From Acidobacteriota bacterium (GTDB lineage: Bacteria; Acidobacteriota; Terriglobia; UBA7540), in contig JAKCCV010000009.1 of the NCBI GenBank assembly GCA_021838785.1, forward strand, positions 1 through 64,000: 64,000 nucleotides of DNA, read 5' to 3'. Both the position numbers and the translations under genes were made by a program. Below, piece by piece: positions 11,000-18,644 of this stretch (position 1 is the stretch's first letter; each line of letters opens with the position of its first letter). The notes under the pieces were generated by a model. The model was not told the DNA's origin, made no database searches, and was given only the letters and a program-made list of their open reading frames with translations.

Positions 11000-11872
11000 G
11001 TGAAAAGGCGCGGGTCGCAGCCGACGGCGCCCGGCGGCGTGGCCATCATCGGCCCTGGACGCCTCGGTCAGGCGTTGGGGAAAGTGTTGCGTCAAGCGGG
11101 CGTGCCCGTGCGGCTGGTGGCCGGGCGCGAGCGTCGTCGAGCGGAGCGCGCGGTTCGCTTTATCGGCGGCGGGCGGGCCGTGTCATGGGGCGACCCTGAA
11201 ATCGCCGAGGCCGCCGTCCTGGTGTTGACGGTTGCCGACAGCGCCATCGGCCCGGTGGCGCGTCAGTTGGCCGGGCTTCGATCGGATTGGCGAGGCCGCG
11301 TGGCCCTGCACACGTGCGGCTCGCTCGGCCCGGAAGCGCTCCAGCCGTTGCGGGCGCGAGGCGCGGCGGTGGGCGTGCTCCATCCGTTTCAAACGGTGCC
11401 CCAACCCTCCGCCGGCGCCCGAAGCCTGAGAGGTTGCTATTGGAATGTGGACGGCGACGCGCGAGCCCGCGCCCTGGCGCGCCAGTGGGTCAAGCGGCTC
11501 GACGGCCGGCACTTCCGCATTTTGCCTGGTCGCCAGGCACTCTATCACCTTGCCGCCTTTCTTGTTTGCCCAACCACCCTCACCTTGATGGACCAATCGG
11601 AAAAATGGCTTCGTCGAGCGGGTGTTCCTCGGCGCCTGATTCGCGGGATGCTGGCGCAGTTCGTGTCAGAAACAGCGCGCAATTATGCGACCTTCGGCGG
11701 CGCAGGAGCGCTCACAGGCCCCGTGGTGCGGGGAGATTGGCAGACCGTCCGCAAACACCTCCGGGCGCTCCGCCGGGGCACTCCGGAAACAGTGGGCGCC
11801 TACTCGGCTCTGGTGGGCCTGATGGCGCGGCTGGCCCGCCAACCTCTTCCGAACCTCCATCCCAAGAAGTAA
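11000..11872 (+). CDS. Rossmann-fold / DUF2520 domain protein (putative NAD(P)-dependent oxidoreductase)
   Basis: The 290-residue product begins with a dinucleotide-binding beta-alpha-beta (VAIIGPGRLGQALGKVL), like ProC and F420-dependent NADP oxidoreductases. It continues with a strand pattern ending VLTVADSAIGPVA and GVLHPFQTVPQP, and the C-terminal helical DUF2520 domain (ALYHLAAFLVCPTTLTLMDQ, later FGGAGALTGPVVRGD). This two-domain protein is widespread; it resembles 6-phosphogluconate/ketopantoate-type reductases, but the substrate is not known. GAGGAG at 10987-10992 lies seven nucleotides before GTG 11000, so this is preferred to the GTG at 10985. Confidence 0.8.
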   Translation: MKRRGSQPTAPGGVAIIGPGRLGQALGKVLRQAGVPVRLVAGRERRRAERAVRFIGGGRAVSWGDPEIAEAAVLVLTVADSAIGPVARQLAGLRSDWRGRVALHTCGSLGPEALQPLRARGAAVGVLHPFQTVPQPSAGARSLRGCYWNVDGDARARALARQWVKRLDGRHFRILPGRQALYHLAAFLVCPTTLTLMDQSEKWLRRAGVPRRLIRGMLAQFVSETARNYATFGGAGALTGPVVRGDWQTVRKHLRALRRGTPETVGAYSALVGLMARLARQPLPNLHPKK

Positions 11873-11935
11873 ACCAGGATTGCGAGCCGTGGCAAAGCCC
11901 CGCGCGAGGGTTGTTTAGTTGTGAAGAAGGATTGG

Positions 11936-11969
11936 GTAGCCGCGACGGAAACAGCACCGTCGCGGCTAC
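11936..11969. repeat. Perfect 13-bp inverted repeat
   Basis: GTAGCCGCGACGG at 11936-11948 is repeated inverted at 11957-11969 around an 8-nt loop. No T-run follows on either strand, so it looks like an intergenic palindromic repeat or an attenuating stem rather than an intrinsic terminator. Confidence 0.6.
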
Positions 11970-12043
11970 CGGGTGTGGTAAATTGGCGAATACATCCAAG
12001 GGGCTTGGAGTGAATTCACACTCACCGCGAAGGGGGTTGAGCC

Positions 12044-12379
12044 GTGATTGTCACAACCACGTTTGACGTGCAGGGCTACCGAGTCAAAGAATATCGCGGG
12101 TTGGTGCGCGGGATTATTGTGCGCTCGCCGACGATAGCGCAAGGGATTCTCGGCGGGCTGAAGGGGATTCTTGGAGGAAGCATCGGCGCCTATACGAAGA
12201 TGTGCGAGCAAGCTCGCACGCAGGCGTATGACTTGATGCTGCAGCACGCCAGCGAGATGGGCGCCAATGCCATTCTCGGCGTCCACTATGACACCTCGGA
12301 GGTGGTAGGGCGGGAATCGGCCACCGAGGTGCTCTGTTACGGCACGGCCGTGGTCATTGAACCTTTGCCGCGCAACTGA
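12044..12379 (+). CDS. YbjQ/UPF0145 family protein
   Basis: The 111-residue product matches the small YbjQ (DUF74) family in length and sequence: an initial TTTFDVQGYRVKEYRGLVRG, a Gly-rich helix start (LGGLKGILGGSIGAY), a conserved helix with ARTQAYDLMLQHASEMGANAI and the strand pattern LGVHYDTSE. The fold forms homopentamers; the function is not established, although some members have been named heavy-metal-binding. The start is GTG with a GAAGGGGG-type ribosome site upstream. It stands alone, between DUF2520 and the first YVTN propeller. Confidence 0.85.
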   Translation: MIVTTTFDVQGYRVKEYRGLVRGIIVRSPTIAQGILGGLKGILGGSIGAYTKMCEQARTQAYDLMLQHASEMGANAILGVHYDTSEVVGRESATEVLCYGTAVVIEPLPRN

Positions 12380-12496
12380 GGCGGAGGCGCGGCCAATCCC
12401 CCGGCGTGTAACCCGTTACGGGTTTGCTGCGTCTATCGGAGGGCGAAGTGGTGTTCTTGTCGCGTTTCCTGGATTTTCCAAACTGAGGAGATGAGA

Positions 12497-13534
12497 ATGA
12501 AAAATGCCCTGCGGTTTGTCATGGCGAGCGTCGTGGTGACGGGCTTGCTCGCGGCGGTTCCGGCGCAGGCTGCCGTTCGCTATCACTTAATCAAGAAAGT
12601 GGTGCTCGGCGGGCAAGGTTTTTGGGACTATCTCAAATGCGACAGTGCCGACCATCGCCTGTTTATTTCGCGAGGCACCCACGTCGTCGTGGTGGATACC
12701 CGCACCCTCAAGGTAGTCGGCGACATTCCGGACACGTTGGGCGTCCACGGCATTGCGCTCGCGCCCGAATTCAATCGCGGCTTTACGAGCGACGGCGCCG
12801 CCAATCAGGCGACCATTTTCAATTTGAAAACGCTCAAGGTCATCGGGACGACAAAGACGACGGGGCGAGGTCCCGACTGCATTGTCTATGACCCGGCCAG
12901 CCGGCGCGTCTTCACGTTCAATGGAGGCAGCGACAATTCGACGGCGATTGACGCGGCCACGGGAAAGGTGGTGGGAACGATTGAGCTCGGCGGTCGGCCG
13001 GAATTCGCCGTGGCCGACGGCGAGGGGCATATCTATAACAACCTCGAAGACAAGAGCGAGGAACTGGAAATTGACACGCATTCGCTCAAAATCCTGCACC
13101 GCTGGCCGCTTGCGCCCGGCGAGCACCCTTCCGGCATCGCCATGGACCCCAAAACGCGGCGCCTGTTCATCGGCTGCCACAACCAGCTCATGGTGATTAT
13201 GGACGCCAACAACGGCCGCATTGTCGCCACCGAGCCGATTGGCCGTGGCGTGGACGCCTGCCGGTTTGACCCCGGCACCCGTCTCGCTTTCAGCTCCAAT
13301 GGCATGGATGGCACGCTCACCGTGGTCCATGAAGATTCACCCAATAAGTTTCATGTGGTCGCTCAAGTGCCGACTGAGCGCGGCGCGCGCACGATGGCGG
13401 TGGACCCTCGAACCCATCGCGTGTATTTGGTGACGGCCAAGTTTGGGCCGTTCCAACCGCCTCGGCCGGGCGAACGCTTCCGCCGGCCGACGCTCATTCC
13501 CGGCAGCTTCACGCTGTTGGTGTTGGCCCCTTAG
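12497..13534 (+). CDS. Secreted YVTN/YncE-like seven-bladed propeller protein
   Basis: A signal peptide (MKNALRFVMASVVVTGLLAA, cleavage near AQA-A) precedes about seven blades, each ending in VDTRTLKVVGDI-, FNLKTLKVIGTT- or IDAATGKVVGTIE-type strands. This is the surface or periplasmic YncE-like fold; ligand unknown. ATG 12497 is chosen because GAGGAG lies seven nucleotides upstream; the ATG at 12491 directly abuts the same GAGGAG. Gene 16806-17837 is a second, diverged protein of the same kind. No enzyme motif is visible. Confidence 0.8.
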   Translation: MKNALRFVMASVVVTGLLAAVPAQAAVRYHLIKKVVLGGQGFWDYLKCDSADHRLFISRGTHVVVVDTRTLKVVGDIPDTLGVHGIALAPEFNRGFTSDGAANQATIFNLKTLKVIGTTKTTGRGPDCIVYDPASRRVFTFNGGSDNSTAIDAATGKVVGTIELGGRPEFAVADGEGHIYNNLEDKSEELEIDTHSLKILHRWPLAPGEHPSGIAMDPKTRRLFIGCHNQLMVIMDANNGRIVATEPIGRGVDACRFDPGTRLAFSSNGMDGTLTVVHEDSPNKFHVVAQVPTERGARTMAVDPRTHRVYLVTAKFGPFQPPRPGERFRRPTLIPGSFTLLVLAP

Positions 13535-13586
13535 CGTGGCTTTCAGGTTCCTTCCACCGATGCCTGCGCGGGCGGCGAGGCTGAGT

Positions 13587-13592
13587 TATAAT
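13587..13592 (+). promoter_or_regulatory. -10 box of the cystathionine beta-synthase gene
   Basis: TATAAT overlaps the first in-frame ATG (13591) of the gene downstream, as at uvrB. The -35 region 17 nt upstream is poor. The box implies initiation at about 13599 and so supports the ATG at 13624. Confidence 0.5.
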
Positions 13593-13623
13593 GCCTTGTC
13601 CCAAACGGGCGCGGGCAACGCCA

Positions 13624-15012
13624 ATGCGCTACGACAACATTTTGGAGGCCATTGGCCGCACACCCCTGGTGCGGCTGCATCGGCTGACACGCGACGCCAA
13701 GGCCGCCGTCTATGCCAAATGCGATTACCTGAATCCCGGCGGCAGCGTGAAGGATCGCATCGGCATTGCCATGGTGGCCGACGCCGAACGGCGCGGTCTG
13801 CTGAAGCCCGGCGGCACCATTGTGGAAGCGACCTCCGGCAACACCGGCGTGGGGCTGGCGCTGGTGGCGGCGGTGAAGGGTTACAAAGCCATCTTCACCA
13901 TGACCGACAAACAGTCCAAAGAGAAAGTGGACCTTCTCAAGGCCATGGGCGCGGAAGTGATTGTTTGTCCGACCGCCGTGCCGCCGGACGACCCGCGGAG
14001 TTACCACGCCGTGGCGCGCAAGCTCGCTCAGGACATTCCGAACGCGTTCTACCCCAATCAATACGATAATCCCGCCAATCCCGAGGTTCACTACCGCACC
14101 ACCGGCCCGGAAATTTGGGAGGATTCGGAAGGGCGCGTCACGCATTTTGTCGCCGGCATGGGCACCGGCGGCACCCTCACCGGCATCGGTCGGTATTTGA
14201 AGGAGAAGAATCCCGCGATTCAGATTATCGGCGCCGATCCGGTAGGCTCGATTCTGTACGAATTTTTCCATCACGGAACGGTGGGCAAAGCCGAGACGTA
14301 CAAAGTGGAGGGCATCGGCGAGGATTTTTTTCCGCGCTCCCTCGACTTCAGCGTGCTGGACGACGTGCTGCAAGTGAGCGACAAGGATTCCTTCCTGTGG
14401 GCGCGACGCCTGGCCCGCGCCGAAGGAATCTTCGCGGGCGGCTCGGCGGGCACGGCCCTGGCAGCGGCGATGCGCATCCTGCCGCGCCTCGGCGAGAACG
14501 ATTTTTTGGTCGTTCTGATTCCCGACACCGGCATGCGTTATCTGAGCAAGGTCTATAACACCGAGTGGATGAAAGATAACCGTTATCTGGAGGCGGCATT
14601 GCCGTTGACGGCGCTGGAGATTGTTCGGGCCAAGCGTGGGCTGTCGCCTGCGCGCGAACTGGTGCAGGTGGGGCCGGCCGACGCGCTGGCCCGAGCGCTT
14701 GAACAGATGCAAGCCCATGATTTTTCGCAGTTGCCCGTCTTTGAGAACGGCCAACCCGTCGGTTCGCTTTATGAAGATTCGGTGCTCGGCTTGGCGCTCG
14801 AAGGCAAGGATCTGCGCAAGCTCATTGTCCGCGAAGTCATGAGTGAACCGTTTCCCGTTCTCCCGCCGACGGCCGGCATCGAGCAGATTACCGCCTGCAT
14901 CACGCGGGATTGTCCCGCCGTGTTTGTTCATCTGGAGGAAGGGGATTACGAAATTCTGACCAAGTACGATTTGCTGCACGCGATTATACGGTCGGTAGAG
15001 TCGCGCGCTTAG
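13624..15012 (+). CDS. Pyridoxal-phosphate cystathionine beta-synthase / cysteine synthase with CBS-domain pair
   Basis: Fold-type II PLP enzyme of about 462 residues. The PLP lysine lies in NPGGSVKDRI, the substrate loop in EATSGNTGVGLA, and the phosphate loop in GMGTGGTLTG. The stretch PNQYDNPANPEVHYRTTGPE resembles cystathionine beta-synthases more than CysK. The C-terminal 120 residues form a CBS-domain pair (VGPADALARALEQMQAHDFSQLPVF), which in related enzymes binds adenosyl ligands or confers control. It would condense serine (or O-acetylserine) with homocysteine or sulfide in transsulfuration. No cystathionine lyase is adjacent. The start is ATG 13624, since the upstream ATG lies in the promoter. 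The 511-residue opposite-strand frame is a shadow. Confidence 0.9.
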   Translation: MRYDNILEAIGRTPLVRLHRLTRDAKAAVYAKCDYLNPGGSVKDRIGIAMVADAERRGLLKPGGTIVEATSGNTGVGLALVAAVKGYKAIFTMTDKQSKEKVDLLKAMGAEVIVCPTAVPPDDPRSYHAVARKLAQDIPNAFYPNQYDNPANPEVHYRTTGPEIWEDSEGRVTHFVAGMGTGGTLTGIGRYLKEKNPAIQIIGADPVGSILYEFFHHGTVGKAETYKVEGIGEDFFPRSLDFSVLDDVLQVSDKDSFLWARRLARAEGIFAGGSAGTALAAAMRILPRLGENDFLVVLIPDTGMRYLSKVYNTEWMKDNRYLEAALPLTALEIVRAKRGLSPARELVQVGPADALARALEQMQAHDFSQLPVFENGQPVGSLYEDSVLGLALEGKDLRKLIVREVMSEPFPVLPPTAGIEQITACITRDCPAVFVHLEEGDYEILTKYDLLHAIIRSVESRA

Positions 15013-15015
15013 GGC

Positions 15016-15131
15016 CTGAGTCAGAAGTTCGATGAACAACTCAACGCCAGCTTCACGCCAAGGCGCAAAGATCGCCAAGGACTCGCGAGAGGCCTGACGG
15101 CCCGGAATTTTTCATCCTTCTTACGACTCAG
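15016..15131. repeat. MITE-like dispersed element, copy 2 (116 bp)
   Basis: The second copy of the element described at 8404-8519, in the same orientation, begins four nucleotides after the synthase stop codon. Right-terminal sequence and length are identical to copy 1; about 12 internal mismatches. Confidence 0.75.
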
Positions 15132-15204
15132 GACACTCGTGATGTGCGTCTAAGGCTTCGTTACCATGCGGCAGCGTGGCGCGGGCGTCGCGCCCATGTC
15201 CAAA

Positions 15205-15223
15205 CACGGCCAGGATGGCCGTG
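15205..15223. repeat. 8-bp palindrome CACGGCCA-GGA-TGGCCGTG
   Basis: A tight inverted repeat (8-bp arms, 3-nt loop) between the MITE-like element and mrp. It is the type of REP-like palindrome scattered through intergenic DNA of related genomes; that relationship is recollection, not tested here. Confidence 0.5.
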
Positions 15224-15309
15224 CCACGAGCGCGCCGACCTAAGTCGCACCGCTCAGGCGACCGGATGATGTATGCTGGTCAGAGAAGAATTCGGTTCAA
15301 GGAGCCTCG

Positions 15310-16368
15310 ATGGGCGAACGCGTGACACCTCAAGACGTGATGCAAGCGCTCCGCGCGGTGCAAGATCCGGCGGCGCGGCGCGACATTGTTGCGCTGGGCT
15401 ATGTGAAGGACGTGGAAGTGGCGACGGGCCGCGTCACCGTGACGGTGCAATGGCCGGGCGCGGCGGCCTGGGCGCAGACGGCGATGCGGGCGGCCGCTCA
15501 GCAGGCCGTTCAATCGCTGGGCGTGGCGGAGGTTGAGATTCGCGCGGTCACGCCGCCCCAGGCCGAGCGCGGCTCCCGGCTGATTCCCGGCGTCAAGCAT
15601 ACGTTGGCGGTGGCCAGCGGCAAAGGCGGCGTGGGCAAATCCACGGTGGCCGCCAATTTGGCCATTGCGCTGAAGGAGCAGGGCGCCGCCGTCGGGCTGA
15701 TGGACACGGACGTTTACGGCCCCAGCATTCCGGTCTTGCTCGGCGGCAAAGAAGAGCCCCACGTGGTCGAAGGCAAGCTGGCGGCGCCCGTGGAGTACGG
15801 CATCAAGGTCATGTCCATGGCCTATTTTCTGCCCAAGGATGAAGCCGTCATCTGGCGCGGCCCGATGTTGCACAAGACCATCCAGCAATTTTTGGGCGAC
15901 GTGCGCTGGGGCGAGCTGGACTATTTGGTGATTGACCTGCCACCGGGGACCGGCGACATTCAATTGAGTCTATCGCAGACCATTCCGCTGACCGGCGCCG
16001 TGATTGTTTCCACCCCCCAGGATCTGGCGCTCGCCGTGGCGTGGAAGGCCATCGCCATGTTTCACAAGATGAATGTTCCAATTCTCGGCATTGTGGAAAA
16101 CATGAGTTATTTTGTTTGCCCGCATTGCGGGGAGCGAACGGAAATCTTTGGGCACGGCGGGGCGCGACAAGCGGCCGAGCGACTGGGCTTGGCGTTTTTG
16201 GGAGAAATTCCGCTCGATGCGGCAATTCGCGTGCAGAGCGACGCTGGCCGGCCCGTGGCGCTCGATCCGCAGTCGCCCCACTACGCGGCGTATCAAAGCG
16301 TGGCGCGCGCGGTGCGCGAACAAGTCGAGCGCGTGAGCCGGGAAGCTCCGCCCATCACCCTCGAATAG
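15310..16368 (+). CDS. mrp: Mrp/ApbC/NBP35-type iron-sulfur cluster carrier ATPase
   Basis: The 352-residue protein has an N-terminal DUF59/MIP18 domain (1-85) and a P-loop domain: deviant Walker A SGKGGVGKST near 100, the VYGPSIP segment, Walker B VIDLPPGTGD, and the CxxC of VCPHCGE that binds a bridging 4Fe-4S cluster in the dimer. It transfers clusters to apo-proteins in the cytoplasm. AAGGAG six nucleotides before ATG supports the start. The DUF971 gene follows after 8 nt; the order DUF59-ATPase-DUF971 is that of the fused plastid protein HCF101. Confidence 0.95.
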   Translation: MGERVTPQDVMQALRAVQDPAARRDIVALGYVKDVEVATGRVTVTVQWPGAAAWAQTAMRAAAQQAVQSLGVAEVEIRAVTPPQAERGSRLIPGVKHTLAVASGKGGVGKSTVAANLAIALKEQGAAVGLMDTDVYGPSIPVLLGGKEEPHVVEGKLAAPVEYGIKVMSMAYFLPKDEAVIWRGPMLHKTIQQFLGDVRWGELDYLVIDLPPGTGDIQLSLSQTIPLTGAVIVSTPQDLALAVAWKAIAMFHKMNVPILGIVENMSYFVCPHCGERTEIFGHGGARQAAERLGLAFLGEIPLDAAIRVQSDAGRPVALDPQSPHYAAYQSVARAVREQVERVSREAPPITLE

Positions 16369-16376
16369 CCGGCGCC

Positions 16377-16730
16377 ATGTCACCCCAAAGAATCCAACTT
16401 CACGGGCCTGAAGGGACGTTGGTCATCGAGTGGTCCGACGGCCACCGAAGCACCTATCCTTATCGGTATTTGCGCGACCGCTGCCCGTGCGCCACGTGTA
16501 CGGGTCCGGATGCCGCGCAGGCGGAGAAGCACGGCGAGCCGCTTGGCGCCCCTGCCCTGCCGATCTTTGGTACAGAGGCGCTCAAGCCGCGACGGGCGGA
16601 GCTGGTGGGGCGCTACGCGCTGCAAATTTTTTGGAGTGACGGACACTCCTCCGGGATTTATACTTTCGATTACCTACGCAGCCTTTGTCCGTGCGAGCGC
16701 TGCACGGCGGGCCGCAACGCCGCCGAGTGA
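16377..16730 (+). CDS. DUF971 (gamma-butyrobetaine hydroxylase N-terminal-like) protein
   Basis: The 117-residue product has the DUF971 pattern: IEWSDGHRSTYPYRYLRDRCPCATCTG near the start and a second half with LQIFWSDGHSSGIYTFDYLRSLCPCERC, so that Cys-x-x-Cys pairs occur twice. Family members carry metal or Fe-S at such cysteines. It begins 8 nt after mrp and is surely cotranscribed. Given HCF101-type fusions, it probably assists Mrp in Fe-S delivery. The ATG at 16377 is the only sensible start; a longer frame running into mrp is not real. Confidence 0.88.
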   Translation: MSPQRIQLHGPEGTLVIEWSDGHRSTYPYRYLRDRCPCATCTGPDAAQAEKHGEPLGAPALPIFGTEALKPRRAELVGRYALQIFWSDGHSSGIYTFDYLRSLCPCERCTAGRNAAE

Positions 16731-16805
16731 GCGAGGCCGCGCGCGGGGCGCGAGGCAAGCGCCGCGGGACGAAGGGTGGCGCGTTTTTGCGGCAAGGAGG
16801 ATGGG

Positions 16806-17837
16806 ATGATGATGCGCGCTCGGTGGCTCTCCCTGAGTTGGCCGATGTTCTTCATGGTGCCGATGATGAGCCTGGCTGCGGCGCCGCGCGGAGGCGGCGG
16901 GTCAGCGCGGGGCCTGCTGCTGGTGGCCAACAAAGGCGATCAAACGGTGGGCATCATTGATCCGGCCGCTGGCCGCGAAATTGCCACCATCAAGGAAACC
17001 GGTTTTACCGTACACGAGTTGGTGGTTTTGCCGGGTGGCCGCATCGCCTACGCGCCCATCTACGGCAATTCCGGCGTGGGCAGTCCGGGCAGCAACGGTC
17101 GGGCGATTGACGTCATCAACATTCCCGAGCGGCGCATCGTCCACGTGATTGACCTTGGGCGCGGCGAGCGGCCGCACTGCATTCGCTATAATCCCCGCGA
17201 CGGATTGCTCTACGTCACCACGGAAATCACCGATTCCGTGACCGTCATTGACCCGAAAACCAACCGCGTGGTCGGCTCGATTCCGACGGGCCAGCCGCAA
17301 TCCCACATGCTAGCGCTGGCGCCCGACGGCCGGCGAGGTTACACGGCCAACGTCGGCCCAGGGACGGTCTCCGTGTTGGACTTGCGGCGCCGAAAAGAAA
17401 TTGCCGTGATTCCCGTGGCAAGCGAGATTCAGCGCATTTCCGTTTCAATGGACGGCCGCTGGGCTTTCACCTCCGACCAGCATCACCCGCGCTTGGCCGT
17501 GATTGACACCCGCACCAATAAAATCGCCCGCTGGGTCCGGCTGCCGGGCATCGGCTACGGAACCACGCCCACCTTCAATGGCCGCACTTTGCTCATCACC
17601 ATCATCAACAAGGATGAAGTGGTGGCGCTCGATTTGAAGACCATGAAAATCGTTCACACGGTTGCGGTGCCTCGTTCTCCGCAAGAAATCGTGATTCGCC
17701 CGGATGACCGCGTGGCTTACGTTTCGTGCAGCCAAACCCACAAGATCGCCGCCATCAATCTCAAGACCTGGAAAGTGGACCAACTCATCCCCGCCGGCCG
17801 GAACGTGGACGGCATGGCCTGGGCGGCCACACCGTGA
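16806..17837 (+). CDS. Secreted YVTN-type propeller protein
   Basis: The product (about 343 residues) starts with MMMRARWLSLSW and a hydrophobic export signal ending AAA. It contains repeated YVTN/lactonase-like blades: VGIIDPAAGREIATI, VTVIDPKTNRVVGSI, VSVLDLRRRKEIAVI, LAVIDTRTNKIARW. It is likely a periplasmic or surface protein of unknown ligand. AAGGAGG at 16794-16800 gives good spacing to ATG 16806 or 16809. It follows DUF971 by 75 nt and may be cotranscribed, though no functional link is evident. Confidence 0.8.
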   Translation: MMMRARWLSLSWPMFFMVPMMSLAAAPRGGGGSARGLLLVANKGDQTVGIIDPAAGREIATIKETGFTVHELVVLPGGRIAYAPIYGNSGVGSPGSNGRAIDVINIPERRIVHVIDLGRGERPHCIRYNPRDGLLYVTTEITDSVTVIDPKTNRVVGSIPTGQPQSHMLALAPDGRRGYTANVGPGTVSVLDLRRRKEIAVIPVASEIQRISVSMDGRWAFTSDQHHPRLAVIDTRTNKIARWVRLPGIGYGTTPTFNGRTLLITIINKDEVVALDLKTMKIVHTVAVPRSPQEIVIRPDDRVAYVSCSQTHKIAAINLKTWKVDQLIPAGRNVDGMAWAATP

Positions 17838-17839
17838 TT

Positions 17840-17861
17840 CGCCGCGGCGAGCTCCGCGGCG
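17840..17861. repeat. GC-rich 8-bp hairpin between convergent genes
   Basis: CGCCGCGG-cgagct-CCGCGGCG just after the propeller stop and before the response-regulator stop. It lacks a T-run; it may act as a weak bidirectional terminator or be a dispersed palindrome. Confidence 0.35.
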
Positions 17862-17972
17862 GGCAGGTCATGCTCCCGAGAGCGCTTCCGAACTCGCCAT
17901 CGGTGCTCGTTGTGCGAGGGGCCGACGCTCCGCCGGAGACCGAACGGAACGTGGCGACACGGCCATGCGGGC

Positions 17973-18641
17973 TCAGGAGGGTGGAACGAGGCCGCGCTGA
18001 ACCGCGTAAAGGACCAGTTCTGCTGTGCGGTGCAGACCCAGCGTTTCCATCAGATGGGCGCGGTGGACCGCGACGGTATTCACGCTGATGTCGAGCAACG
18101 TGGCGATTTCCTTATTCGATTTCCCCTGGGCAATGAGCTGCAAGACTTCTTTTTCGCGCAAAGTCAAGCGGTCGTAAGGGTCATCGGCCGTGCCGCTCGG
18201 CCCGCCGCTTTTCATGCTCTCCATGACCACGCTGGAAATGGCCGGGCTGAGGTAAGCTTCGCCTTCCGCGACCGCCATGACGGCGCGGATGAGGTCCACC
18301 TGAATGGCGTTTTTGAGGATGTAGCCTTTGGCGCCTACTTGAATAGCTTTGCGAACATAGGCCGGGTTGGCGTGCATGGACAAAATGACGACGCGGGCTT
18401 CGGGATAAGCTTTCAGAATCTCCGCCGTCGCCTCAATGCCGCCGATTTCGGGCATGGAGACGTCCATGACGGTCACGTCAGGTTTCAAGCGCAAGCATTC
18501 TTTGATGGCCTCAAGGCCGGTGCTCGCTTCCCCCACCACATCGAGGCGCGGATCATCCTCCAGCAAACGGCGAAAGCCGAGGCGGACCAAGGTGTGGTCG
18601 TCGGCCAGAAGCACTCGAATTTTCTTGTTGGGTTCGCTCAC
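17973..18641 (-). CDS. NarL/FixJ-family response regulator
   Basis: The 222-residue protein has an N-terminal receiver (1-125) with acidic pair DD at 14-15, phospho-acceptor Asp60 in VMDVSMPEIGG, Ser/Thr-type switch residue in VVILSMH and Lys in YILKNA. A LuxR-type HTH (about 158-220) follows: LTLREKEVLQLIAQGKSNKEIA and VHRAHLMETLGLH. It binds DNA when phosphorylated by the kinase at 18645-20048, whose stop is 3 nt upstream of this GTG start. The third gene of the operon with the ASPIC/UnbV protein. Targets unknown. Confidence 0.93.
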   Translation of the reverse strand: MSEPNKKIRVLLADDHTLVRLGFRRLLEDDPRLDVVGEASTGLEAIKECLRLKPDVTVMDVSMPEIGGIEATAEILKAYPEARVVILSMHANPAYVRKAIQVGAKGYILKNAIQVDLIRAVMAVAEGEAYLSPAISSVVMESMKSGGPSGTADDPYDRLTLREKEVLQLIAQGKSNKEIATLLDISVNTVAVHRAHLMETLGLHRTAELVLYAVQRGLVPPS

Positions 18642-18644
18642 GGT

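Noticed and set aside
13543-15078. 511-residue minus-strand frame opposite the cystathionine beta-synthase gene
   Set aside because: Shadow of a well-supported gene; its N-terminus is simply read through the MITE-like repeat.
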